This document shows positions 30,416 through 41,678 of a stretch of 64,000 nucleotides of DNA, in pieces. The translations under genes were made by a program, and so were the position numbers. Numbering within the stretch: position 1 is the first letter of the stretch; every line of letters begins with the position of its first letter. Origin of the DNA: Vandiemenella viatica (Eukaryota > Arthropoda > Insecta > Orthoptera > Morabidae); assembly GCA_031002005.1 (NCBI GenBank), contig CM061919.1:18113687-18177686 (forward strand), read 5' to 3'. The notes beneath the pieces were generated by a model. It was not told where the DNA came from and did not search any database. It saw nothing but the letters and a program-made list of their open reading frames with translations.

Positions 30416-31793
30416 GACCTGGAGACGCCGCTTGTCTGATGGCAACCCCCGCAAGTGGAAACTCTCCATTGCTGTCTTCCTAGATGGCTACAAGTTCGTC
30501 TGGGTAATACCCACCGACGACCTTTCAACTTTTGAGAAAGTCATGACGGCACCTGAGCACAGTCACTACGCCGAGAAGATCCTCCCGCCTGGGGTAACCG
30601 TGTGGCCGGAAGCACTGGTATTTCCAACCATGCTTTCGGGCCACTACGTCTTCGAGAAATACACTTTTCTTCTGAGGAAAAGGTTCAGAATCTTCGGCTT
30701 CGACCCAGATGGAAACACCACCTTCACCAAGAAACAAGCTCCAAGCATGCCGTCGCCACCGGCAACAACCAAGCTTCACGATTCAAGCCCGACAACATCC
30801 AAGCCTCAAGCTGCCACGCCACCATCACCTGAAGCGATGGCGGTTGACAACAACCATCTCGAAGCACAAGAAACCACCGAGATCCAACTGGTTGAAAAGG
30901 GCCCCGTTCTACCGCTTACCGCATACTACGAAGAGAACTTCACAGAACTGCTGACCACCTTCTCCAGGGAAACAGAAGACCACCTTCTCTGCTTCCCAGT
31001 CAAGGAGGGGCTACGCTTCCTACCGCAGCACCCAACGCAACTCCGTCGTCTGACGGAATTCCTGAACGGGCGCGACGTCCGCAACGCCCCACAGTTCCCT
31101 CGGCGGCCAAGGCTTCCGGCTGATGTGCCTGAGGAGACGGTGGCCGCTGTGCTCAATAGCGGTGGTATCGTCGCCTCGGACGTGCATCAGATGCGTCGCC
31201 CGGGCACAGAAGATCGTCTTCCGCTCTACACGTTCCAGCCAATTGAGCGTGTACCGCGGGCAAAGAAGACGACGACTGTCCATGGACATAAGGTCCAACT
31301 GGAAGTAAAGAAGAGACCACCGCTCGCCCTTGCTCAGTGCTTTCGCTGTCAGGGCCATGGTCACCTGGCCCGCGACTGTACTGGTCAGGAGCTTTGAGTG
31401 AGATGTGCGGGGACTCACAATGTTGCAAATTGCAACATTCCAAGAGATGGAAAACCTACATGCTGCAACTGTATGGGCAACCACCCAGCCTGCTACAGTG
31501 GGTGTCCAACGAAGAAAAACCTACGTGTTGACAAGTCGACGACCACTCATCGCAAGCCACTCATCGAACCTCAACTCCGGCACCAACCTCGGCCTTTGCG
31601 GCAACAGCCCATTCTGAGGCAGCAGCACAACCAACGTGCCACGCTGAACACCGACAGTAGATGCCAGCTTGACCACTTGATGACGCTACTACAGCAACTG
31701 CACCTGCTAATGACGCAAGTCATAGCAAATTATGCAGCCTACCAGGAAGTGACACCTCCAACAATGCCACAGCCACAGAGAAGACAACAATAA
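30333..31793 (+). pseudogene. Second Jockey-type gag module (gag-b) with zinc knuckles
   Basis: One frame runs from about 30,333 to 31,793 with a single TGA at 31,395-31,397. The N-terminal half (KLSIAVFLDGYKFVWVIP, KYTFLLRKRFRIFGF) is not a domain I recognise. The C-terminal half is a PRE_C2HC-like segment (VLNSGGIVASDVHQMRR, LPLYTFQPI) followed by zinc knuckles CFRCQGHGHLARDC, then VRCAGTHNVANC and CCNCMGNHPACYSGCP. The TGA stands exactly where a knuckle Cys is expected, so a one-base Cys-to-stop change explains it. The gag-b protein is unlike gag-a beyond the shared fold. Confidence 0.75.
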
Positions 31794-31799
31794 AAGATC

Positions 31800-32232
31800 T
31801 GGAAGGAGATGCAACCAATTGCAAGAACTTCCACACACTCTGGGACAGCAGACAACCCAGAAGATTGTGTCCTGGCACACAGGAAGGGAATAGGGGAAGA
31901 ACAACAAGAAGAACGCCCAACAGAAGCAGACCAAAGAGTGAGATTCTACATCTACAGAAGAAGCAGCTCCAGTAATACCTCAAAGCACCGACACCAACGG
32001 AGTCAACAATGTAAGCAACGGCCTAAAGCCACCAGCAAACGACAGCTCTTCTCTCACAGCAGAACCACCAGAAACAGGAAGCACTCTCAAAGACATGTGC
32101 GAAATACTGAACAAGCTGGCAACAACTGTACATGGGTTGACTGAATTAGTTCATCAACTACCTATTACTATCATCTCCTTACTGGAAAATGTGAATTCCA
32201 CAGCAAGTACAAACAATCAGGATGGCCACTAG
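31800..32232 (+). pseudogene. Jockey-like ORF1 C-terminal tail overlapping ORF2
   Basis: One frame ends MCEILNKLATTVHGLTELVH...NQDGH with its TAG at 32,230-32,232, overlapping the ORF2 ATG (32,222) by 11 bp, a usual Jockey arrangement. It is separated from gag-b by a stop and a frame change and probably belongs to the same element as ORF2. Confidence 0.65.
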
Positions 32233-33128
32233 ACAACTAGATAGCCTCCGGATTTGTGTCTGGAATGCCAACGGGGTCTATAAACAAAGATCGGAATTCC
32301 AGAACTTCCTCACAACAGAAGGCATCGACATATGCTTGGTCTGCGAAACTCACCTAAAACGTGGAATCAGAGTCAGTGTACCAAACTACTCTACTTACCG
32401 ACGTGACAGACAAACCGCACATGGAGGCGTCTGCATATACATTAGGCGATCCATTAAACATCAGACCACATTACTGCCAAACTTTGTCAGCATAGAAGCA
32501 GTAGCCATAGTCATATCAACTACAACGGGACCAGTAACTGTCATCTCTGCCTACCATCCTCCAGGGTCAGCGTTAGCAGCAGCGGACATATCAACGTTAA
32601 GCAACATCGCTGGACGTGTAATAATGGGGGGGCGACCTAAATGCCAAACACCACATGTGGCACTGTAGAGCAACTAACAGCAGTGGAAGAACACTCCAAA
32701 CAGAAGCAACACGACTAGGGCCATCAGTATGGGGTCGTGATAAACCCACCCACTTCCCCGCCTCGGAACGGAAACGCGCAGACGTGCTCGACATCATCAT
32801 AACCAAGAGCCTCCCCGCCTTCCCTACCCTGCAATCGGTAGCCCAGCTCTCATCGGACCATAATCCAGTAATAATAGACTGGGACACCGATTATGTTAGT
32901 GAGGATGAAGACATAAGAGACTACAGAAAAGCCGACTGGGACAAATTTCGTGAAGACCTACAACCAACAATGACTGGGAAACTAAATAATGGTATCGAGA
33001 ACTTGGATGAAGCAGTTGCCGACTGGCCCAGTGCAACACTAACAGCCGCAAATGACGTAGCTCCACTCAAAAAGAAATGCCAATACCTCTAGAACTCCTT
33101 GAACTAATCAAAGAAAAAAACCTCGTCA
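32222..33128 (+). pseudogene. Jockey-like ORF2, endonuclease domain (runs into N gap)
   Basis: ATG at 32,222. Motifs in order: RICVWNANGVYKQRSEF (Asn), LVCETHLKRG (catalytic Glu), YRRDRQTAHGGVCIY and ISAYHPPG. Then, after a frameshift in the G run at 32,627-32,633, LNAKHHMWHC-type sequence. The end is QLSSDHNPVIIDW with the catalytic SDH (about 32,847-32,880). The linker WDKFREDL follows and the frame stops near 33,092, just before the gap. The frameshift removes the GDLNAKH aspartate context, so the copy is inactive unless this is a base-calling error. Confidence 0.85.
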
Positions 33129-34128
33129 NNNNNNNNNNNNNNNNNNNNNNNNNNNNNNNNNNNNNNNNNNNNNNNNNNNNNNNNNNNNNNNNNNNNNNNN
33201 NNNNNNNNNNNNNNNNNNNNNNNNNNNNNNNNNNNNNNNNNNNNNNNNNNNNNNNNNNNNNNNNNNNNNNNNNNNNNNNNNNNNNNNNNNNNNNNNNNNN
33301 NNNNNNNNNNNNNNNNNNNNNNNNNNNNNNNNNNNNNNNNNNNNNNNNNNNNNNNNNNNNNNNNNNNNNNNNNNNNNNNNNNNNNNNNNNNNNNNNNNNN
33401 NNNNNNNNNNNNNNNNNNNNNNNNNNNNNNNNNNNNNNNNNNNNNNNNNNNNNNNNNNNNNNNNNNNNNNNNNNNNNNNNNNNNNNNNNNNNNNNNNNNN
33501 NNNNNNNNNNNNNNNNNNNNNNNNNNNNNNNNNNNNNNNNNNNNNNNNNNNNNNNNNNNNNNNNNNNNNNNNNNNNNNNNNNNNNNNNNNNNNNNNNNNN
33601 NNNNNNNNNNNNNNNNNNNNNNNNNNNNNNNNNNNNNNNNNNNNNNNNNNNNNNNNNNNNNNNNNNNNNNNNNNNNNNNNNNNNNNNNNNNNNNNNNNNN
33701 NNNNNNNNNNNNNNNNNNNNNNNNNNNNNNNNNNNNNNNNNNNNNNNNNNNNNNNNNNNNNNNNNNNNNNNNNNNNNNNNNNNNNNNNNNNNNNNNNNNN
33801 NNNNNNNNNNNNNNNNNNNNNNNNNNNNNNNNNNNNNNNNNNNNNNNNNNNNNNNNNNNNNNNNNNNNNNNNNNNNNNNNNNNNNNNNNNNNNNNNNNNN
33901 NNNNNNNNNNNNNNNNNNNNNNNNNNNNNNNNNNNNNNNNNNNNNNNNNNNNNNNNNNNNNNNNNNNNNNNNNNNNNNNNNNNNNNNNNNNNNNNNNNNN
34001 NNNNNNNNNNNNNNNNNNNNNNNNNNNNNNNNNNNNNNNNNNNNNNNNNNNNNNNNNNNNNNNNNNNNNNNNNNNNNNNNNNNNNNNNNNNNNNNNNNNN
34101 NNNNNNNNNNNNNNNNNNNNNNNNNNNN
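33129..34128. other. Assembly gap of exactly 1,000 N
   Basis: All bases are N. The RT and 3' end of element F and the 5' part of the next element are expected here. Frames crossing the gap are meaningless. Confidence 1.
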
Positions 34129-34803
34129 CTTGTCCCACGTAACATTATCAAAAGATTTTCTAAATCAACAAACGCCATTAAATGTATCTTTGTTTTTCTT
34201 AATCCGCCCTTCAAGTATTATTCTTAAAGCCAGAATTACCTCCCTTGTACCGCGATTTTTCCTAACTAAAACTGATCTTCACCTACTATCTCTTCTACTA
34301 CCCTTTCCATCCTTCTGTATATTATTGTGGTCAGTAATTTTGAAGCATGTAATGTAAGACTAATGGTGCGATAATTCTCACATTTGTCGGCTTGTGCTTT
34401 CTTCGGAAGTGTGAAGATGATACTTTTATTAAATCAGTTGGAATTTTTCCAGTTTCATAACTTTTTGTTATCAGCTTGAATAATATTTCGATTCCTTCTT
34501 CCCCTATTAGTTCTGCAGGGATCTATTCGATTCCAACGGCCTTATTTGCTTTCAAGTTATTAAATTCTGTCCCCAAAATAGGATCACCTAAGTCATCAAT
34601 GTCGACACCGCCTTCCTTTTACATTAGGCTATTGTTCAAGTCGTCCCCATCAAACAGTTTCTCAACGTATTCATTCCATCGGTTAGCTCTATCGTCTGAG
34701 CTTAAAAGAGGTTTCCCATTGGTAGCTTTAATGTTCAAAATGAAGAAAACTTTCTTCATTTCCACAAAATTCTGTTTGATCTTCCTATATGCAAAATCTA
34801 CTT
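34129..34803 (-). mobile_element. RTE-like LINE fragment, RT N-terminal half, broken
   Basis: The minus strand gives SSDDRANRWNEYVEKLFDGD, NLKANKAVGIEXIPAELIGEE, then YETGKIPTDL, HASKLLTTIIYRRMERVVEE and VGEDQFWLG, with FVDLEN near the gap. This is the fingers/palm region in the pattern of RTE/CFDP2-like reverse transcriptases. Several stops and frameshifts (for example near 34,525 and 34,620) show decay. The catalytic YADD part would lie in the N gap. It ends where the 3' tail of LINE A3 begins. Confidence 0.7.
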
Positions 34804-34878
34804 AATTTAATTGCAATGGAGCACAGGCTCCGGTGGCAATTTCCCTACACCCCCATCTTCCCCCTATCCTGCACCTAC

Positions 34879-37800
34879 CTACATTTGCCCTCTACAAATT
34901 TTATCTTCAAATTCTTTCAACGTTTTTGGTAAATTATTCATCATTTCTCTTGGTAACTCATTCCAATCCCTGACACCCTTACCTAAAAAAGAGAATCTTC
35001 CCACACCCTTGTGCCTGAAATCGAGTGCCAGCTTGTGGTCATGGTAATCTTTTCCCTTCCATGCTCTACTTTTCATACCTACTCCAATATCTTTCCACTC
35101 CTCATCGCCAGTATATGCCCTGTACACTCCCATTACCCTCGTCATCCTCCTGCTGTCTTGCAATGAATGCTATTTCAGCTCCTTTATCATATCCATCACT
35201 GATTGCATTCTGCGATCATTTCCAGAAACAAATCTAGCAGCCCTTTTTGGCACCCTCTCCAACTCATGTATTTGAAACGTAAAATGAGGGTCCCATACTA
35301 CACTACCATATTCCAGCAATGGTCTGACCAAAGTTTTGTAACCCAACTCCCTCACTTCTCTCTTACATCCCGTTATCACTCTCTCCAACAAGTGCAGAAC
35401 TTTGAAACCTTTTCCTACCACCTGTCCAATGTGTCTTCCCCAGTTAAGCTTGTTATCAAATGTAATACCAAGATATTTACATTTCAAGTCTTCAGCAAGC
35501 AATTCTTTCCCCACCTTATATTCATTATTAACGCTTTGTTTTTTATTTGTGTATGTAATAAGCTGACTCTTCTTTGCATTTATCTCCATCCCATGTTTAC
35601 CAACCCAACTAGATATTCTGTCCAGATCACCATACAATTGTTTACAACCCTCCATCGTTTTGAATTCTTTTATATAGCATTTAGTCATCTGCAAACAATC
35701 TAATTCCAGATAGTAAACAATCAACACAATTAGAATAATGAATAGCAATGGTCCCAATACACCAGGGCCGGCGTTAGGGGGGGGGGGGGGTAAGCGGGTC
35801 AAGTGTACCCGGGCCCGCAGGCTGGAGGGGGGCCCAATCACCGGCTGCAGCACAGGCTGGAGGGGGGCCCAATCACCGGCTGCAGGGGCCCCCGGCTTCG
35901 AAGCCAAGAATCCACCTATTGTTGTCCGGCTAGTTTGTAGAGCTAAAAAAAAAAAGGTCGCCCATTTTACCCCGGGCCTGAAATTCCTAGCACCGGCCCT
36001 GCAATACACTACCTTCGGCACTACAATTTTTACTTCCACTTCTTTTGATACTAAATTTCCTACCCTAACTTTCTGTTTTCTACCTTTTAAAAATTCTTCT
36101 ACCTAGCAAATAACTTTCTAATCCACTCCAATAGTTTTTACCTTCTTTACTACAATTTTATGGCTCACTCTGTCAAACGCCTTTGACAGATCTAGTGCTA
36201 CACTATCAATTTGGCCTCAATTTGCATATATCCCACCAACTGAGATTCGCATGAATATCCTTGCCTGAACCCATGTTACCAGCTTGAGAACCACTCACAT
36301 TCCTCACATTTATTTTTGATGTGGTTGTATATCACTCTTTCCATTAATTTACCTACCACTGATGTCAAACTGATTGGTCTGTAATTCTCAACTCTATTTC
36401 TCACCCCTCCTTTATGTACCACTATTACTATTGCACTTTTCCAGTCCTGTGGTAAGCAGCAAGTGTCTATTTCAAGATAAGGTACAATGTCACATCCGGC
36501 TATCTTTAAGATATCTGTAGTAATATTATCTTCACCAGCCCCTTTATTTTTTTTCAGCTTTCTTATTTCCTTCATGATTTCCTCACGATGGATATCAAAT
36601 TTTTTACTATCGTCATTTCTAATTGTGTTGTTAAGCTCGTTCTCCGAATTAGACCCTCCCGTTTCTGATTCATTGTCCCTAATGCTTTCACTAAACCAGT
36701 TACTTAAAATCTATGTCTTTTTCAAATCCTCAGTAACTTTTTCTCTATCCTTATCTATAGGTGTCTCTATACCCTCCATTCCCCTCAGTTTCCTAATATA
36801 GCCATAGAAATTTCTAGATGCATCAGTCAATGGTCCCATTGCACTGACAATACTCTTCATAAACCCATTTTTAGTCACTTTCTTTGCTGTTATTAAGTCG
36901 TTGTTTAGTTTTTTTTAAGTATTCCCTACTACCCAGCTGTCTCTAAACTCTGTTATGTTCTCTTCTTACCAACCTCTTTAACCTCCTTACTTCCCTATTA
37001 TAGTACATAGGTTCTCTACTTCTCTTTATTTTCTGCTTTGGAATAAATTTTCTTCCCCCTTTCTTATTATCTCGTTGAACTCTTCCCACCTTGACTCTAC
37101 TGTACCTGAGCCTTCCTTCCATTTGCTGAATTGTTCTCTGAAATATCTCTTCAAATTTGAAACCTGTGCCTTTCTATAATTGTACCTATTTCCCCCCTCA
37201 ATTTTGGCTGCTGGTTTACTGAATCCTTTAATATCCATCAGAACTGCATCATCATCATTTATTCCTTCAGTTACTTCACACCACACAAGGTTTTCATCGG
37301 GCTTAATTAGAAATATATCCAAAATATTTTGTCCCCTAGTGTTTTCCTCAACGACTTGTGTAAATGTTCCTTCCCTTATTAAGATATTTGCAAATCTTTG
37401 TTCCCTTGTGTTATTAATCTTATTTCCTCCCCATTTTACACCTGGTAAATTTTAATCCCACCAATGTTGATGATTCTATTCTCACCTCTCAAATCTGAAT
37501 ATGAATTTCATTTCTCCCCAAGAGCCTCATCTTCTTCTGTCATTCTTCCACTGCGGTAAACAGCCAACACAATGATATTTTTCTTTTTTATTACCCCAGA
37601 AATCTACCCCAAGTAACTCATGGTCTTGATCTATGAACGCCAGTGAACTGTGGTAGTTTTTGATAACTAGTATGAAAACTCCTCCACCAATTGCTCCTCA
37701 ATGTCTGTGGTACACTCTGTAACCATCAGGAAAAACCTCACTGTCTAGTACTTCTTTTTTTAACCAACTCTCTACTCCAATTATTACTTGTGCTTTGTGT

Positions 37801-38003
37801 ATCTCTATTAAGTTTGCAAATTCGCTTACGTTGTTCATTTTACTTCTACAGTTTACCATTAACACCCTTACTCCTGGCTTTACATTTTCAGAATTTCTCT
37901 CCTCTTTCCCAGTTTTACCACAGTTAGTTATTGTTTCAGCCACTTCATCACATTTCTTTAACATCTGTGACTTTTCCCATCGTGAATCGGCAATCAGTAT
38001 CAC
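34879..38003 (-). pseudogene. LINE A3 ORF2: endonuclease + RT, heavily broken
   Basis: From the 5' side: VNCRSKMNNVSEF and GVESWLKKEV (endonuclease, 37,900-37,750), NILDIFLIKPDENLVW (37,320), KNKGAGEDNITTDIL (36,550) and NYRPISLTSVVGKLMERV. RT core words follow around 36,180-35,700 (DLSKAF-type and LFADD-region remnants, damaged near 35,690), then KYLGITFDNKLNWGRHIG, YKTLVRPLLEYGSVVWDPH and LDFRHKGVGRFSFLGKGV (34,990). Many frame changes and the MITE at 35,763-36,001 interrupt it. Confidence 0.85.
35763..36001. mobile_element. hAT-type MITE (239 bp) in LINE A3
   Basis: Inverted ends CAGGGCCGGCGTTAGG and, from the right, CAGGGCCGGTGCTAGG. Exact 8-bp target duplication CAATACAC (35,755-35,762; 36,002-36,009). 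The interior is GC-rich with a G tract and a short direct duplication (GGCTGGAGGGGGGCCCAATC, twice). Non-coding. Confidence 0.95.
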
Positions 38004-38039
38004 TTTGATAATCTATTTTTCCCTTCACCAGCATCCCCT

Positions 38040-39160
38040 AACCTAAAAAAAGGCACAGTCCTGACCCCATCATCACTGGAAATGGGCTCCCTCACTGCTT
38101 TAGCTAACAACTCAGAAAGTACTCCCTTCCTCCTTCTATTTAGGTGTATTGCATGCCTACTGAAACCCCACCTACCAATGGTGTTCACAGGCACAACCCC
38201 CAACACAGAACTAATACCTTTCCCAAGTAGCACTCCGTTTCCATATTAACCCGCCTCACAGCATAGTTCAATTGTGTCCGGTCATGGCGACTTAGGACCT
38301 GCATGAGCTCCACCCTGGTATGCTGTGCCTCCTTCATCACCTTCCTCAGGTCACTATCTATACTATAACTCGCATTTCTATCAATACTATTTCCCGCACC
38401 TCCCACTATCACTACTCTATCGTCCTTAGTGAAACTCCTACAAAGTGAACCTATATCCTCCATTACCTGACCTAATGTTGCACAAGGTTTCAAAAAACTT
38501 GTGACCTGGTATCCTGTACCTAACTGATCCTGCAGAAGGGGGCCTACACCTCTCCCAGGGGTACTACCTTGCAGAAGAACCATTTTTTTCCTATTCTTAC
38601 CATGCACGCCCTTATTCCTAAAGGTCTGCTGTATCTTACCTACTCCTACATCTACATGAGGCTCCTGACTCTGGCAACAGGTCAAAACTATTTTTTCCCA
38701 CAATTACTGAAGTGGCTGGCTTGTTCATCCTGTTAACCATGTTTCTCCTAGGACCTGTTACCTAGCTCCCACCCATCCTTCTCAACTTCCTCCAACCCGA
38801 TATCTCTACTCTCTGCCTCTACAGCTTGAGCCCCGAAGGGCTCAGCCCCCATAGGCTCTGCCTGTACAGTCTGAGCCTCCACAGGCTGGACTTCCACAGG
38901 ATAAGCCTCCACAGGCTGAGCCCCAACAGGCCGAAACTCCACAGAACGAGCCCCAAGAACACTGATCCTTTCACGCAACTCCCTAATCGTTTCACCCATC
39001 TCTCACATCCTATCATCCCTAAGACAAAGTGAACAAAACCATGTGAAAGCGTCATTCATTTCCCCCATTTCCTCTTCCCCACATATCCAGTGAAACAACT
39101 TCTTACTCCAACTACACCCCATCCCCTTCGCAACGTACCTACGACAGGCGCCACAGTTTC
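38040..39160 (-). pseudogene. LINE A3 ORF1: PHD finger, repeats, esterase, broken
   Basis: Same layout as A1. The PHD-like finger is decayed near 39,160-39,060 and the VEAQP-type repeat lies at 38,820-38,950. The SGNH domain runs from about 38,590 to 38,050, with LLQGSTPGRGVGPLL (the nucleophile region changed from SSHGRG to STPGRG), GGAGNSIDRNASY and HLNRRRKGVLSELLAK. Frame changes lie near 38,230 and 38,680. Confidence 0.8.
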
Positions 39161-39404
39161 AAGTCACGATTTTGCTAATCAACCATCTTCTAAACAAACC
39201 TTAAATGTATTTGATAAAGTAGTCTTATAAAGTTTATACTACATTTTTTAACGATTTTTGCTAAGTATGATAGGCGCTATACTCGACTAACTGTTGAATT
39301 GTTATATACAATACAATACATTCATTTCCCATTGATCCCAATATAAGAGACTGGCTCTGTGGGATGTGGAAAGTTGTCAATTTACAGATAAACAGTTGCA
39401 TAAC

Positions 39405-39665
39405 AAAATAATAAGTACACCACTAGATGTACAGTCATAGTATACATGATACATTAAACACTTCCATTACAAAATAATACATACACCAGAAGATGTACAG
39501 TCATAGCATATATGGTACATTAAAAAAAAAATTCCATAACAAAATAATACATACACCACAAGATGTACAGTCATAACATATATGGTACCGTAAACAATTA
39601 CATAACAAACTAAATACATACACCAGGAGATGTACAGTCATAGCATACATGGTAAATTAATTATG
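39405..39665. repeat. Four ~66-bp tandem repeats in the LINE B1 3' UTR
   Basis: Units begin AAAATAATACATACACCA and include GATGTACAGTCATAGCATA. Starts are at 39,405, 39,471, 39,541 and 39,607. Confidence 0.9.
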
Positions 39666-41678
39666 TGAACTATATTTACACAAGATACTGGCAGTTATTT
39701 TTTAGATACCTTAGAAATAAATTCTTCGACAAAGTAGAGGAGTTGTTAGTTAAAAATTATTTCAATTTTTTCCTGAATTTATTCTTATCATCTACTAGAC
39801 ATTTAATATGTGTTGGGAGCATATTGAAGATATGTATCCCTGAATATCGGACCCCTTTTTGAACAAATGACAATGGCTTGTAAGTCTTGTGAAGATCATT
39901 TTTACTTCTAGTGCCTACAATTGTGTATTTTACTATTTGTTTCAAACAAAGTATAATTTGTGACTATAAAGGACATTAATGTGTATATATATTCAGATTC
40001 GAATGTTAAAATTCCCTAACTTCTTGAACAGCTCTCTATATGAAGTTCTATTGCTAACCCCACACATAATTCTTATTACACGCTTTTGGGTTCTGAACAC
40101 TTTGTCTCTAGGTAGAATTGGCCCAGAATATTATTCCATATGACAATAAGGAAGTGAAAATAAGCAAAATAAACTAGCTGTCTCATACGGAGATCACCTA
40201 AAGCTGAAATTGTACGAATTACAAACATGGCTGCTCCCAAACACTTTAGTAAGTCAGAAACATGTACTTTCCAATTTAAATTATGATCAATGTACAAACC
40301 TAGAAATTTCACACTATCTACCTCTTGAATGGACTGGCCTGCAAATTTTATGTCTATATCAGGTGTTAATCTGTGTGATGTACTGAATTGCATATACAGA
40401 GTTTTATCAAAGTTTAAAGACAAGCCATTAGCTGTAAACCATTTATTAATCTGTTCAAAGACATAATTTGAAATATATTCTGTAGATAAATCTGGAGTGT
40501 TTTTAATTCCTATGTTTGTGTCATTTGCAAATTGGACAAATTTTGAATTTTTAGATGAAACACAGGGTAGATCATTTATGTATATTAAAAACAATAGTGG
40601 CCCCAATATAGAACCCTGAGGTACTCCACATCGGATTAATTTCCACTCAGAAAACAGTGGACCTCTTAACGCAGCCTTAAAATTCTCCATTGACACTTTC
40701 TGTTTTCTATTTAGAAGGTAAGAACTAAACCATTTATTAACAATGCCATCTATACCATAATACTTAAGTTTCTGTATCAGAATTTTATGATCTACACAGT
40801 CAAATGCTTTAGATAAGTCACAAAAAATTCCCACAGTAATTAATTTATCATTTATTCCTTCTAAAATATTGTCAGTGAATACAAATATAGCTTGCTCTGT
40901 TGAATGACCCTTTTGAAAACCAAATTGTGATTTAGTTAGAATATTATTATTTTTTAGATGTTCATAAACTCTATTGTACATTGCTTTTTCAAAAACTTTG
41001 GAGAAGGCTGTTAGTAATGAAATTGGTCGGTAATTCGATACGGCTGCCTTATCTCCCTTTTTATAGAGTGGTTTAACTACAGCATACTTAAGCCTTTCTG
41101 AAAAAGTACCCTCAAGTAAAGATATATTAAACAGATAACTTAGTATATTACTTAATTCTGTGGAGCACAATTTAATTAATCTGCTGGAAATCCCATCATA
41201 ACCACTTGAGTATTTGCTCTTAAGGCATTTGATAATTTTTCTTATTTCTTCTGGAGTAGCTAATTTTGTAGACATAGAGTTAAATTTTTCTTGGAAGCCT
41301 TTTTTGACAAAATCCATACTGTGTGTCACTGAGCTATTAGCAGTCAACTTACCAGCAACAGATAAAAAATGTTTATTAAAATTATCAGCAATTGAAAAAT
41401 TAGATTCTACTGAATTTTTTTTGACAAAAATATCATTACTTATTTGATTACTCTTTCCTGTTTCCTTTTTTACAATGTCCCATATTGTCTTAATTTTATT
41501 TTCAGAATCATGAATTTTATGTTTGTAGTACATAGGGTAGGTGGGGGTAAGTGTACGCAGTGTAAAATTTCGGCTCCACACAGCTAGGTTGTCAGCTATG
41601 TAGCATCATTAACTCAACAACAATGCCAAACGGGGAAGCACGGACTCTGAGCGCCATTCAGCAAGTGTTCTTGGCAAG

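Larger units (their letters stand above)
28700..33128 (+). mobile_element. Jockey-like LINE (F) with two gag modules, cut by an N gap
   Basis: Order: short 5' UTR, gag module a (28,828-30,415), gag module b (about 30,420-31,793), a further ORF1 C-terminal tail (31,800-32,232) and ORF2 endonuclease (32,222-33,092). The RT would lie in the N gap. The presence of two different gag modules before one ORF2 suggests that a piece of a second Jockey-like element was inserted into ORF1 of F. Confidence 0.8.

Noticed and set aside
31395..31397. Selenocysteine at the TGA in gag-b
   Set aside because: No reason for Sec in a Jockey zinc knuckle and no SECIS element sought or seen; a Cys-to-stop mutation is simpler.
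33077..34357. Long frames across N runs (also 33,104-34,214 and 51,760-52,900)
   Set aside because: They are artefacts of translating N.
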